This document shows positions 15,326 through 22,252 of a stretch of DNA of 23,536 nucleotides, in pieces. Position numbers and translations under genes: made by a program. Position 1 is the first letter of the stretch; each line of letters begins with the position of its first letter. A model generated the notes under the pieces. That model was not told where the DNA came from. It saw only the letters and a list, made by a program, of their open reading frames with translations, and searched no databases. Source of the stretch: CAZUXY01 sp964624235 (GTDB lineage Bacteria > Spirochaetota > UBA4802 > UBA5368); contig CAZUXY010000066.1 in the NCBI GenBank assembly GCA_964624235.1, positions 1 to 23,536 on the forward strand. Direction: 5' to 3'.

Positions 15326-15487
15326 AACGGCGGCAGAACCCGCCGGGGTGTGCTCTCGTGGTCGGGATCCTTCCGCGGTGAGGACCGGATTGCAGCCGGG
15401 ACTGGTAATTTTTAATTGACGGCGAATCACGGACCGTAACCATACACTTTGTTCATCAAAGGGAAAAACGGGAGACCGGCGTAAATA

Positions 15488-16174
15488 ATGAAACGTACCG
15501 AAGCACAAGAAACCGTCCCTCGCCACGTGCTGAGAAGGCGGAGAGAGAAGGAACACCGGTATAAAACGATCCTCAAGGCCGCCGAAACGCTTTTCGCGCG
15601 TAAGGGATACAATGAAACAGGCATCGAAGAGATCGCCACGATGGCAGAGGTTTCCCCCGGCACCGTGTATTTCTATTTTACCAATAAAGAAGACCTGCTG
15701 GTGAACCTGATCATGGAGATCGGGTTTCACCTGCGTCAACTGATAGGGAACGTATACAAGCGGGCCGAATCGGCCAATGAGGGGATGAACGAGGTGGGGA
15801 TTGCCTTTTTCAGGGACTTCTGCCTGCGGTTCCCGGAAAAACTTTCCATCTTTTTCCGCGAGGCGGTGGGGCAGAGCGCGCTGGTCGAAGAACAGCGTAA
15901 AATCGTATACGAACATATCACCATGGATATCAGGAATGCCGTCATGCAGATCAGCAAAAGCCTTGATGATAACGACAGGAACCGTCTGACGGCGGAAGTC
16001 ATCGCGGTGTGTATAGTCGGCGTCTATGAAAAACTGGCATACCATTACCTGCTGTGGTCTGATAACACTTCCCGTATAATGGATATAGCCGAGGATGCCG
16101 TGGATCTGATGTCGGGCGGCATTTCCAGGTTGGTCATGAAAACATCTATGCCCGTGAAGGACAAGGGCGAATAA
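15488..16174 (+). CDS. TetR family transcriptional regulator (probable AtuR-like repressor)
   Basis: The 228-residue protein starts with a basic arm (RRRREKEH) and a TetR helix-turn-helix: AAETLFARKGYNETGIEEIATMAEVSPGTVYFYFTNKEDLL (31-71). The long helical ligand domain has no recognisable ligand signature. It lies 162 bp behind the dehydrogenase gene in the same direction, so it may be the end of the operon or have its own weak promoter (TTGACG at 15416-15421 with no good -10). By position it is the natural repressor for the palindrome at 5914-5928, released by an acyl-CoA or acid inducer. A second small inverted repeat, CTTTG-N5-CAAAG, lies near 15448-15462 in front of it. The ribosome-binding site GGGAGA is rather far from the ATG (13 nt). 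Confidence 0.88.
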   Translation: MKRTEAQETVPRHVLRRRREKEHRYKTILKAAETLFARKGYNETGIEEIATMAEVSPGTVYFYFTNKEDLLVNLIMEIGFHLRQLIGNVYKRAESANEGMNEVGIAFFRDFCLRFPEKLSIFFREAVGQSALVEEQRKIVYEHITMDIRNAVMQISKSLDDNDRNRLTAEVIAVCIVGVYEKLAYHYLLWSDNTSRIMDIAEDAVDLMSGGISRLVMKTSMPVKDKGE

Positions 16175-16294
16175 AATGACGGGTCCGGCTGTTTTTTGTG
16201 GTATTTAACCGCCAAAATTGAAGAAAAATCAATGGTGATTTACGCATAAGGAAGGAGTTAACGGTACGGCGCCTGCCGCCGTCTGATAAAAGAC

Positions 16295-16319
16295 AAAGCC
16301 CCGAGGGAACCGGGGCTTT
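16295..16319 (-). terminator. Terminator of tRNA-Gly, possibly bidirectional
   Basis: AAAGCCCCG (16295-16303) and CGGGGCTTT (16311-16319) form a perfect 9-bp stem with a 7-nt loop. On the minus strand it follows the tRNA 3' end by 4 nt and is followed by TTTGTCTTTTATC. On the plus strand it could also close the TetR transcript. Confidence 0.8.
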
Positions 16320-16323
16320 CATG

Positions 16324-16394
16324 AGCGGGTGATGGGAATCGAACCCACGCTATCAGCTTGGAAGGCTGAAATTCTACCACTGAATTACACCCGC
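16324..16394 (-). tRNA. tRNA-Gly (anticodon TCC)
   Basis: The 71-nt cloverleaf on the minus strand has acceptor stem GCGGGTG/CACCCGC, D stem ATTC/GAAT, anticodon stem TCAGC/GCTGA with loop CTTCCAA (anticodon TCC, reading GGA and GGG), a 4-nt variable loop and T arm GTGGG-TTCGATT-CCCAT with one G-U pair. The discriminator is T, as usual for glycine tRNAs. CCA is not encoded. Confidence 0.95.
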
Positions 16395-16406
16395 ATATCT
16401 TTTTAC

Positions 16407-16434
16407 AAAATATCGCACTTCCGGATTGCGTCAA
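16407..16434 (-). promoter_or_regulatory. Promoter of tRNA-Gly
   Basis: On the minus strand TTGACG (16434-16429) and TATTTT (16412-16407) are separated by 16 bp, with the tRNA starting 12 bp later. Confidence 0.6.
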
Positions 16435-16600
16435 GTAAAAAAAGCGCAGCGGTGTTTCAGGAACCGGATATACCGGCGGCCCGCCTATTATATAAAAAAA
16501 AATAAATTTTTATTGCAAAATTTACATTTTTAGTTGCACAATAAAAACAGTAGAAGTTTAATCATTCGATAGTCGCCGCAATGGGCGTATCGACGACATT

Positions 16601-16625
16601 GAAAAACCGTAAAAAGGGGTTTTTC
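16601..16625. other. Inverted repeat in the gap before the XRE-cupin gene
   Basis: GAAAAACC (16601-16608) and GGTTTTTC (16618-16625) form a perfect 8-bp hairpin with a 9-nt A-rich loop. It could be a weak terminator in either direction. The rest of 16435-16717 is AT-rich (a run of A at 16493-16501) and contains no gene I can support. Confidence 0.4.
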
Positions 16626-16717
16626 TTCGGGATTGAATGGTTGCGTTCTATTAATTGCTGAAACATCTGTGTTCGGCGTTTTGAGTTACTGTTATTGCTC
16701 GTTTCTAAGCATGTAGT

Positions 16718-16746
16718 TTGACGTGGATTCCCGGTCCCGATAATGT
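16718..16746 (+). promoter_or_regulatory. Promoter of the XRE-cupin regulator gene
   Basis: TTGACG (16718-16723), a 17-bp spacer and TAATGT (16741-16746) lie about 55 bp before the start codon. Confidence 0.5.
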
Positions 16747-16801
16747 CGTTTAAAAACCTGAAAATAGCGAGCCGGACGGAAGTGTCAGGAGTTGGAATGC
16801 G

Positions 16802-17365
16802 ATGAATCAGCTGGTGTTGAACATTGGGAAAAAGATCCAGTATTTCAGAAAGAAAAACGCGATAACCCTCAAGGAACTTGCCGAGCAGATCAAGGCCACT
16901 CCGAGCCTGATAAGTCAGATTGAACGGGGGAAGGCCAATCCTTCGCTGAGCACGCTCAAGTCCATAGCGGATGTATTTCAGGTTCCGATAGGACTGCTCT
17001 TCGAATATGAAAGCAGGTCCGCGGATTCACCGGTAATCAAGAAAAACCGTCACAAAAAGATAATAACCGAGGGAAACGTCCATTACAGTCTCCTGACGCC
17101 TGGTGTGGAAGATATGGAGGCCATAATCATAGAGTTCCCGCCGCAGAGCTCAACGGGATTCATGATGTACGAGCATGAAGGCACCGAATGCGGTTACATA
17201 CTCAAGGGTGAACTGAGTGTTGAAATTGAGGACACAATCCATATCGTTACCCCTGGTGACAGTATCTGTTTCGAGAGTTATAAGCGTCATCGCCTGACCA
17301 ACAACGGCAACACTACCTGCGTTGCGGTGTGGGTAAACATAGTGCCCTGGATTTTCAACCGCTGA
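16802..17365 (+). CDS. XRE-family transcriptional regulator with C-terminal cupin domain
   Basis: The 187-residue protein joins a helix-turn-helix of the lambda-repressor/XRE kind (IGKKIQYFRKKNAITLKELAEQIKATPSLISQIERGKANPSLSTLKSIADVFQV, residues 8-61) to a cupin barrel (about 108-182). The cupin part shows EHEGTECGYILKGELSVEIEDTIHIVTPGDSICFESYKRHRLTNNG, the usual order of conserved cupin positions. Regulators of this build sense small metabolites or metals; relatives control polyamine, amino-acid or sulfur genes, but nothing here shows the ligand. The ATG at 16802 follows CAGGAG at about 10 nt. It is monocistronic and lies between tRNA-Gly and the dcw cluster. Confidence 0.92.
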   Translation: MNQLVLNIGKKIQYFRKKNAITLKELAEQIKATPSLISQIERGKANPSLSTLKSIADVFQVPIGLLFEYESRSADSPVIKKNRHKKIITEGNVHYSLLTPGVEDMEAIIIEFPPQSSTGFMMYEHEGTECGYILKGELSVEIEDTIHIVTPGDSICFESYKRHRLTNNGNTTCVAVWVNIVPWIFNR

Positions 17366-17395
17366 TCTGTTGCAGCGTGTCCTTCCGAACCCGAT

Positions 17396-17426
17396 ATTAC
17401 AGGGTCCCTTCTTGACCGGCTGTAAT
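17396..17426 (+). terminator. Hairpin after the XRE-cupin gene
   Basis: ATTACAG (17396-17402) pairs with CTGTAAT (17420-17426), and inside it GGTC (17403-17406) with GACC (17414-17417), with a 2-nt bulge. The stem is long, but only CATTTCCC follows, so it may be a T-poor terminator or a protein-binding site. Confidence 0.35.
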
Positions 17427-17498
17427 CATTTCCCACCTGTATGTTTATTATTAATTGAAATAACATGAAGTTAAAATCAGTATACAAAGGTTTTTTAG

Positions 17499-17527
17499 TT
17501 GACAATTATGTCCCATTATGTTAGGAA
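17499..17527 (+). promoter_or_regulatory. Promoter of the mraZ/dcw operon
   Basis: TTGACA (17499-17504) is a perfect -35 box. A 17-bp spacer leads to TAGGAA (17522-17527), a poor -10. The start site would fall near 17534, inside the MraZ boxes. Confidence 0.45.
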
Positions 17528-17553
17528 GTGGGGAAAAGTGGGGATTTGTGTAG
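17519..17553 (+). promoter_or_regulatory. MraZ-binding boxes (10-bp-spaced TGGGG repeats)
   Basis: TGGGG at 17529-17533 and again at 17539-17543 are separated by 5 bp. Degenerate copies continue the 10-bp phase on both sides (TGTTA 17519-17523 and TGTAG 17549-17553). Direct repeats of TGGG(A/G) at a 10-bp period just upstream of mraZ are the known operator form of MraZ. The position over the promoter's start site predicts autorepression. Confidence 0.7.
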
Positions 17554-17592
17554 GATTTTTCCTATTTATGGCTGAAAACGGGGATAAATGAT

Positions 17593-18030
17593 ATGTTTAT
17601 GGGGGAGTATCATCCTTCCCTGGATGAAAAGGGCAGGGTCGCCATCCCGATCAAACTGCGTAAAGCTTTCGGGGAAAACGCGGTTATCAATAAGCTGATC
17701 ATTACCCATGGTTTTGATAAATGCATAATGGCCTTCCGCGAGGAAGACTGGAAGGATTTCGTCGAAAACCGGCTGGTTCCCCTTTCCCAGGCAGACAGCG
17801 CCAACCGCATGAGGCTGCGTTTTCTCATGGGCGGGGCCGCTGAGTGCGAGCTGGACCGGCAGGGTAGAATCATAATACCGGGATACTTGAAGGAATACGC
17901 GGAGATAGGCCAGGAGATAACGTTGCTGGGGCTCTATAACAGGATAGAAATATGGAGCTCCGCCGTGTATGGCAAATATAAACCCGACGGCGAGGCGCTG
18001 AATGCCTTCGCGTCGGATCTCGGTTTCTGA
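17593..18030 (+). CDS. mraZ: Transcriptional regulator MraZ
   Basis: The 145-residue protein has the family's normal length and its two AbrB-like halves. Each carries the signature D-x-x-G-R followed by a hydrophobic strand: SLDEKGRVAIPIKLR (9-23) and ELDRQGRIIIPGYL (about 87-100). MraZ forms a ring-shaped oligomer that binds direct repeats upstream of its own gene and tunes the dcw operon. The ATG at 17593 gives the canonical beginning MFMGEYHPSLD, with ACGGGGAT upstream. It opens the dcw cluster, 26 bp before rsmH. Confidence 0.96.
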   Translation: MFMGEYHPSLDEKGRVAIPIKLRKAFGENAVINKLIITHGFDKCIMAFREEDWKDFVENRLVPLSQADSANRMRLRFLMGGAAECELDRQGRIIIPGYLKEYAEIGQEITLLGLYNRIEIWSSAVYGKYKPDGEALNAFASDLGF

Positions 18031-18056
18031 CCGGGAAGGGGTTTTAATAATTTTTA

Positions 18057-19025
18057 ATGGGACATAATTCTGAAACAGTGCATCATGATCAGTTCGCGCA
18101 CACGCCGGTGCTCTGGAGGGAGGTGCTGGATTTTTTATCGGAGTGCGCGGAAGGTGCCGGGCGCGTATTTGTGGATTGCACCATGGGGGAAGGAGGACAT
18201 ACGGAACTGGTGCTGGAAAAGTTCCCGAACCTGAGTGTGCTGGGGATCGAAAGGGACCCCGAAGTTTACCGGATTGCGGGTAAGAGACTTGAACTTTTCG
18301 GTGAAAGGATTGTAATGGTTAACGACAACTTCGCCAATGTGTCTCGCCATCTGGAACGGTACCGGGGGAATATCGCGGGCATACTGTACGACCTGGGAAT
18401 TTCCTCATACCACTTCGACAGGAGCGGGAGGGGTTTCAGTATCAAAAGCGACGAACCCCTGGACATGCGGCTTGACGGCGACGGGGGCCGGTCAGCCCGG
18501 GATGTGGTCAACAGCTATTCTGAAAATGAGTTGACAGACATATTTCACCGGTATGGTGAGGAACGCTGGGCAAGGAAAATCGCAGCGGCGATCCGCCGAA
18601 GGTGTGAGGAAAGACCAATCGAAACTACCGGTGAACTTGCCGCGCTGGTACTGGGGGCGATTCCCAAAAGGTTTCATGTCAGGAACATTCATCCCGCCAC
18701 GAGGGTTTTTCAGGCACTCAGGATAGAGGTCAATAACGAGCTGCCGGCTATTTCACAATCACTTTCCGAGGCCGTACACTTCCTGGCGAGGGGAGGCAGA
18801 ATGATGGTTATATCCTTTCATTCGCTGGAAGACCGTATCGTCAAGAACCGGTTCAGAAAAATGGCGCGGGGGTGCGTATGCGATCTGGAACCGCCGCACT
18901 GCCGCTGTGAAACCGATCCTGTGATAAGGATACTTACCAAAAAACCGGTTACGCCGCGGCAGGATGAATGTGGCTCCAATAAAAGGGCGCGCAGCGCCAA
19001 GCTCAGGGTTTGTGAGAAACTTTAA
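18057..19025 (+). CDS. rsmH: 16S rRNA (cytosine(1402)-N(4))-methyltransferase RsmH (MraW)
   Basis: The 322-residue protein methylates N4 of C1402 in 16S rRNA with S-adenosylmethionine. After a short polar start it has HTPVLWREVLDFL (residues about 15-27), the SAM-binding VDCTMGEGGHTELVLE block (about 39-54) and LGIERDPEVY. LYDLGISSYHFDRSGRGFSIKSDEPLDMRLD (about 121-151) follows, then NIHPATRVFQALRIEVNNEL and the MMVISFHSLEDRIVKN ending block. The cysteine cluster CVCDLEPPHCRC is also usual for RsmH. The ribosome-binding site AAGGGG is about 14 nt from the ATG, so initiation may be modest or coupled to mraZ. Confidence 0.96.
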   Translation: MGHNSETVHHDQFAHTPVLWREVLDFLSECAEGAGRVFVDCTMGEGGHTELVLEKFPNLSVLGIERDPEVYRIAGKRLELFGERIVMVNDNFANVSRHLERYRGNIAGILYDLGISSYHFDRSGRGFSIKSDEPLDMRLDGDGGRSARDVVNSYSENELTDIFHRYGEERWARKIAAAIRRRCEERPIETTGELAALVLGAIPKRFHVRNIHPATRVFQALRIEVNNELPAISQSLSEAVHFLARGGRMMVISFHSLEDRIVKNRFRKMARGCVCDLEPPHCRCETDPVIRILTKKPVTPRQDECGSNKRARSAKLRVCEKL

Positions 19026-19084
19026 ACGGCGGGTGCGGCCGGGTCGGGACCGGGGAGGTCGATATCAAGTACGTACTTATAGTC

Positions 19085-19327
19085 GTGACGGTGCTGTTCT
19101 TCATTATTCTCTATGTCTGGCAGAATATCGAGGTAATGAAGATCAAGCTGGAATACCGCAAAAGCATTAAAGAGGAGACCAGGCTCCTCAAGGATAACGA
19201 CCGGCTGCGCTATGAAATCGAGCGTCACCGCAGAACGGATGCAGTGGAAAAACTTGCGAGGGAGCGGGGGATGAAAGAAATCGGCCCCCGGGATTTTGAT
19301 GTCATGGACATGAATAAAAGAAAATGA
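19085..19327 (+). CDS. ftsL: Cell division protein FtsL (FtsL/FtsB-like), start uncertain
   Basis: The product is a small bitopic protein: one transmembrane helix, then a coiled coil (IKLEYRKSIKEETRLLKDNDRLRYEIERHRRTD) and the ending VEKLARERGMKEIGP, which is the usual FtsL/FtsB tail. It would sit in the divisome with FtsB/FtsQ. The first conventional start in frame is GTG 19085 (80 residues), but this leaves only about 12 hydrophobic residues and has no ribosome-binding site. The frame is open upstream to a stop at 19013. A strong CGGGGAGGT site (19051-19059) points at an ATC codon at 19064, and that start would restore a full helix (KYVLIVVTVLFFIILYVW, 87 residues in all). The stop overlaps the murE start as ATGA. 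The identity rests on position and shape, since the sequence family is poorly conserved. Confidence 0.78.
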   Translation: MTVLFFIILYVWQNIEVMKIKLEYRKSIKEETRLLKDNDRLRYEIERHRRTDAVEKLARERGMKEIGPRDFDVMDMNKRK

Positions 19328-20862
19328 TCGAAACCTCATATATACACAGACCTTCCGTTCTGAGAGCCCTCATTGACAAATGCGGCGGTCTGGTGGAAAC
19401 CCTGTCGGGTGATGTCTCCGCTCTTATCACTTCGATCGAATATAATTCGACCAGGGTAAGGAAGGGGAGCCTGTTCGTCGCGGTGAAGGGTTTCGCCGGC
19501 GACGGTCATGTGTATATCAATGACGCGCTCGAACGCGGCGCCGCGGCCGTACTGGTCTCGGGCGATAAAGCGGGTATGCTCGAACACCTGGAGGGGAAAG
19601 GGATCACGCTGCTCGCATCCGCTGACAGCCGGAGGGCCCTTTCGAAAATCTCGGCGGCCTTTTACCGGAACCCCACCGGGAATATGCCGGTAGTAGGGGT
19701 GACCGGCACCAACGGGAAGACCTCGATCACCTATATGCTGGAATCCATATTTGCACTGATGGGTTTCACACCCGGCGTTGTTGGCACCGTTAACTACCGC
19801 TGGAAAGCGAAAAACATGCCGGCGCCCAATACCACCCCGGAATCCAGGGATCTGCAGGAGCTTGCCGCTTCCATGGCCGCCGACGGCGTGGATTTTCTCA
19901 TCATGGAGGTGTCGTCCCACGGCCTCAAGCTGAACCGTGTCGAAGACATCGAATTCAACACCGGTATTTTTACCAACCTTACCCGCGACCATATGGACTT
20001 TCATCCCGATTTTGAGGATTATTTTTCTTCGAAAAAAAGACTGTTCGAACTGTTGAACGGAACACCCGCCGCTGAAAAGTACGGCATCGTCAACCGTGAC
20101 GATCCCTACGGTGAAAAAATCCTCTCCTCCGCCGGAATATACGGCTACCCGCTGCTGGGCTTCGGTCTGCACCATGAAGCGGAGTACCGGCCCGTGCCCG
20201 GAAGCGTCATCAACTCCATCGAGGGCATACGTTACATCATGGAGAAACCTTTAAAGGACGCGGAGGTCAGGCTCAATGTGGCGGGAGGATTCCATGTGGG
20301 GAATTCCCTCTGCGCTCTTGCGGCGGCCCATGTAATGGGGGCGCCGGTCGAGAAGATACTTGAAGGGCTCGGACGGCTCACCGCCATCCCGGGCAGGTTC
20401 GACCGGATCAGTTCCCCCTCCGGCTTTCATGTGATTGTCGATTACGCGCACACCGGCGACGCCCTGGAAAAGCTGCTCGCAACGGCGCGCGAACTCGCGA
20501 GGGGACGCGTCATCACGCTGTTCGGCTGTGGAGGAGACCGCGACAGGACCAAAAGGCCGCTTATGGGAAACGTCGCGTCGCGGTTGTCGGATATGGTGAT
20601 TGTAACGAGTGACAACCCGAGGACCGAAAACCCCGACAGTATCATAGGCGACATTTTGCCGGGGATCGACGGCGCCGATTATGAAGTTGAACCCGATAGG
20701 GAGAAGGCGATCCGAAAGGCGGTGGAACTTGCGGCGGAAGGGGACATCGTGGTGGTGGCGGGGAAGGGACATGAGGATTACCAGATCATCGGGAGGGAAA
20801 AAAGACATTTTGATGATCATGAGATCGTGCGCAAGTACGTGTCGTTGAGGGACGGCCGGTGA
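19324..20862 (+). CDS. murE: UDP-N-acetylmuramoyl-tripeptide synthetase MurE, probably meso-diaminopimelate-adding
   Basis: The 512-residue Mur ligase adds the third stem-peptide residue to UDP-MurNAc-L-Ala-D-Glu with ATP. It has the N-terminal UDP-binding domain (SIEYNSTRVRKGSLFVAVKG, 37-56), the P-loop GVTGTNGKTS (125-134), NTTPES (169-174), the carbamylated-lysine region YFSSKKRLF (233-241), and the C-terminal ligand domain with HVIVDYAHTGDALEKLL and GCGGDRDRTKRP (401-412). The specificity motif is DNPRTENP (430-437). DNPR is the form found in meso-diaminopimelate enzymes, whereas lysine or ornithine enzymes usually differ, although exceptions exist. It overlaps ftsL by 4 nt and murF by 4 nt, so translation is coupled. 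ftsI, usually placed just before murE, is absent. Confidence 0.96.
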   Translation: MIETSYIHRPSVLRALIDKCGGLVETLSGDVSALITSIEYNSTRVRKGSLFVAVKGFAGDGHVYINDALERGAAAVLVSGDKAGMLEHLEGKGITLLASADSRRALSKISAAFYRNPTGNMPVVGVTGTNGKTSITYMLESIFALMGFTPGVVGTVNYRWKAKNMPAPNTTPESRDLQELAASMAADGVDFLIMEVSSHGLKLNRVEDIEFNTGIFTNLTRDHMDFHPDFEDYFSSKKRLFELLNGTPAAEKYGIVNRDDPYGEKILSSAGIYGYPLLGFGLHHEAEYRPVPGSVINSIEGIRYIMEKPLKDAEVRLNVAGGFHVGNSLCALAAAHVMGAPVEKILEGLGRLTAIPGRFDRISSPSGFHVIVDYAHTGDALEKLLATARELARGRVITLFGCGGDRDRTKRPLMGNVASRLSDMVIVTSDNPRTENPDSIIGDILPGIDGADYEVEPDREKAIRKAVELAAEGDIVVVAGKGHEDYQIIGREKRHFDDHEIVRKYVSLRDGR

Positions 20863-22244
20863 AAACGGGATTCAGGGCAACGATGGGTTGCGTCGCCGCA
20901 TTCAGCGGTGGTGAACTGGTCTGTGGTTCTCCCGATGAAACCATCGATACCATCAGCACCGATTCCAGGGAACTGGGAAGGCTGAATCTCTTTGTGCCCA
21001 TCAGGGGGGAAAAGTACGACGGTCATGATTTCATCGAAGAACTCGCTTCATCGGGGAAACTGCGCGGTTTTCTTACCATGAGGAAAAACGACATTGAGAC
21101 GGCGCGACGCTGCGGTCTGGCGATGATTCTATGCGATGATACCCTGAAGGCGTACGGGAATATCGCCGGTCGCCATCGTGATGCCGTGTCACCGCGGGTG
21201 GTGGGTATCACCGGAACCAACGGAAAGACCACCATCAAAGAGATGGTATGGACTGTTTTAAAAAAGAAATACTCGTGCATAAAAAACCGAAAGAACTATA
21301 ATAATGAGATCGGTGTTCCCTATACACTGCTGGGGCTCTGTCCGGGAACGGAGTACGCCGTCATTGAGATGGGCATGAACCACCCCGGCGAGATAGACCG
21401 GCTTACGCGTATGGCCAGACCGGATATCGCGGTGATCAGCAATGTCGGCGAGGGTCATCTGGAATTTCTCGGGAGCATGGATAATGTCGCCCTTGCCAAG
21501 CTTGAAATTCTCAACGGCATGAAAGAAGGATCGACCGTGGTCCTCAATCGTGATACCCGGATGTACGAACGGCTCAGCAATGCCTGCAGGGAAAGGGGTT
21601 TTTTCACGCGCACCTTCGGGCTCGAAAAGAACGCCGACCTCTGTCCGGATGAATACCGCCTGGACAAAAAGAGTATAAGTTTCTGGATCGGGAGGAGTGA
21701 AATAACCATCCCGCTCTATGGGGTGCATAACCTTTATAACGCCCTTGCCGCCGTATGTGTGGCCCAATGGGCGGGAATCGAGATGAATACGATCGGTAAC
21801 GCCCTCGGTTCCTTTGCGGGGGTGGGGATGAGGGGGCAGATCATCGAAGGGGCCATAACGATCATCGACGATACCTATAACTCGAACCCCCTGTCGGTAC
21901 GCTATGCGCTGGAGTCCATGGCAAAGGTGTTTCCGTCAAGCAGAAAGATCGCGGTACTGGCGGACATGAAAGAACTGGGCGAGCACGCGGAACGGCTCCA
22001 TCGCGAGGTCGGCGTTCTTGCTGCCGATGCGGGTGTGGACCGGCTCTGCACCTACGGCGACCTGGCGGAATTTGCCGGAAGGGCCGCGGCGGAAAGCGGA
22101 GTGAAAAACGGTATTGCGCATTTTACAGATAAGGGAGAGCTTGTCCGGTATCTGAAGAGGGTAGCGGAAACGGGAGACGTGGTTCTGATCAAGGGGTCGC
22201 GTTCAATGAAGATGGAGGAGGTGGTGGACGCACTGGTCCGCTGA
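20859..22244 (+). CDS. murF: UDP-N-acetylmuramoyl-tripeptide--D-alanyl-D-alanine ligase MurF
   Basis: The 461-residue Mur ligase completes the pentapeptide by adding D-Ala-D-Ala to UDP-MurNAc-tripeptide. Visible are the N-terminal STDSRELGRLNLFVPIRGEKYDGHDF (33-58), the P-loop GITGTNGKTT (116-125), the NNEIGVP(Y)TLL segment, EMGMNHPGEI, NVGEGHLEFLGS and the ligand-domain blocks IIDDTYNSNPLSV and VLADMKELGE, all in the normal order. The length is typical. The start is GTG 20859, overlapping the murE stop as GTGA. Confidence 0.96.
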   Translation: MKTGFRATMGCVAAFSGGELVCGSPDETIDTISTDSRELGRLNLFVPIRGEKYDGHDFIEELASSGKLRGFLTMRKNDIETARRCGLAMILCDDTLKAYGNIAGRHRDAVSPRVVGITGTNGKTTIKEMVWTVLKKKYSCIKNRKNYNNEIGVPYTLLGLCPGTEYAVIEMGMNHPGEIDRLTRMARPDIAVISNVGEGHLEFLGSMDNVALAKLEILNGMKEGSTVVLNRDTRMYERLSNACRERGFFTRTFGLEKNADLCPDEYRLDKKSISFWIGRSEITIPLYGVHNLYNALAAVCVAQWAGIEMNTIGNALGSFAGVGMRGQIIEGAITIIDDTYNSNPLSVRYALESMAKVFPSSRKIAVLADMKELGEHAERLHREVGVLAADAGVDRLCTYGDLAEFAGRAAAESGVKNGIAHFTDKGELVRYLKRVAETGDVVLIKGSRSMKMEEVVDALVR

Positions 22245-22252
22245 GGGATATC

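Noticed and set aside
15329..15345. Hairpin GGCGG/CCGCC behind the dehydrogenase gene as operon terminator
   Set aside because: The stem is only 5 bp and no T run follows.
16175..16290. Possible small gene after AAGGAAGGAG near 16250
   Set aside because: No ATG, GTG or TTG lies at a proper distance and the region leads straight into the terminator.
18964..19170. A 68-codon frame overlapping the rsmH end and ftsL
   Set aside because: It has no transmembrane or coiled-coil character and conflicts with both neighbours.
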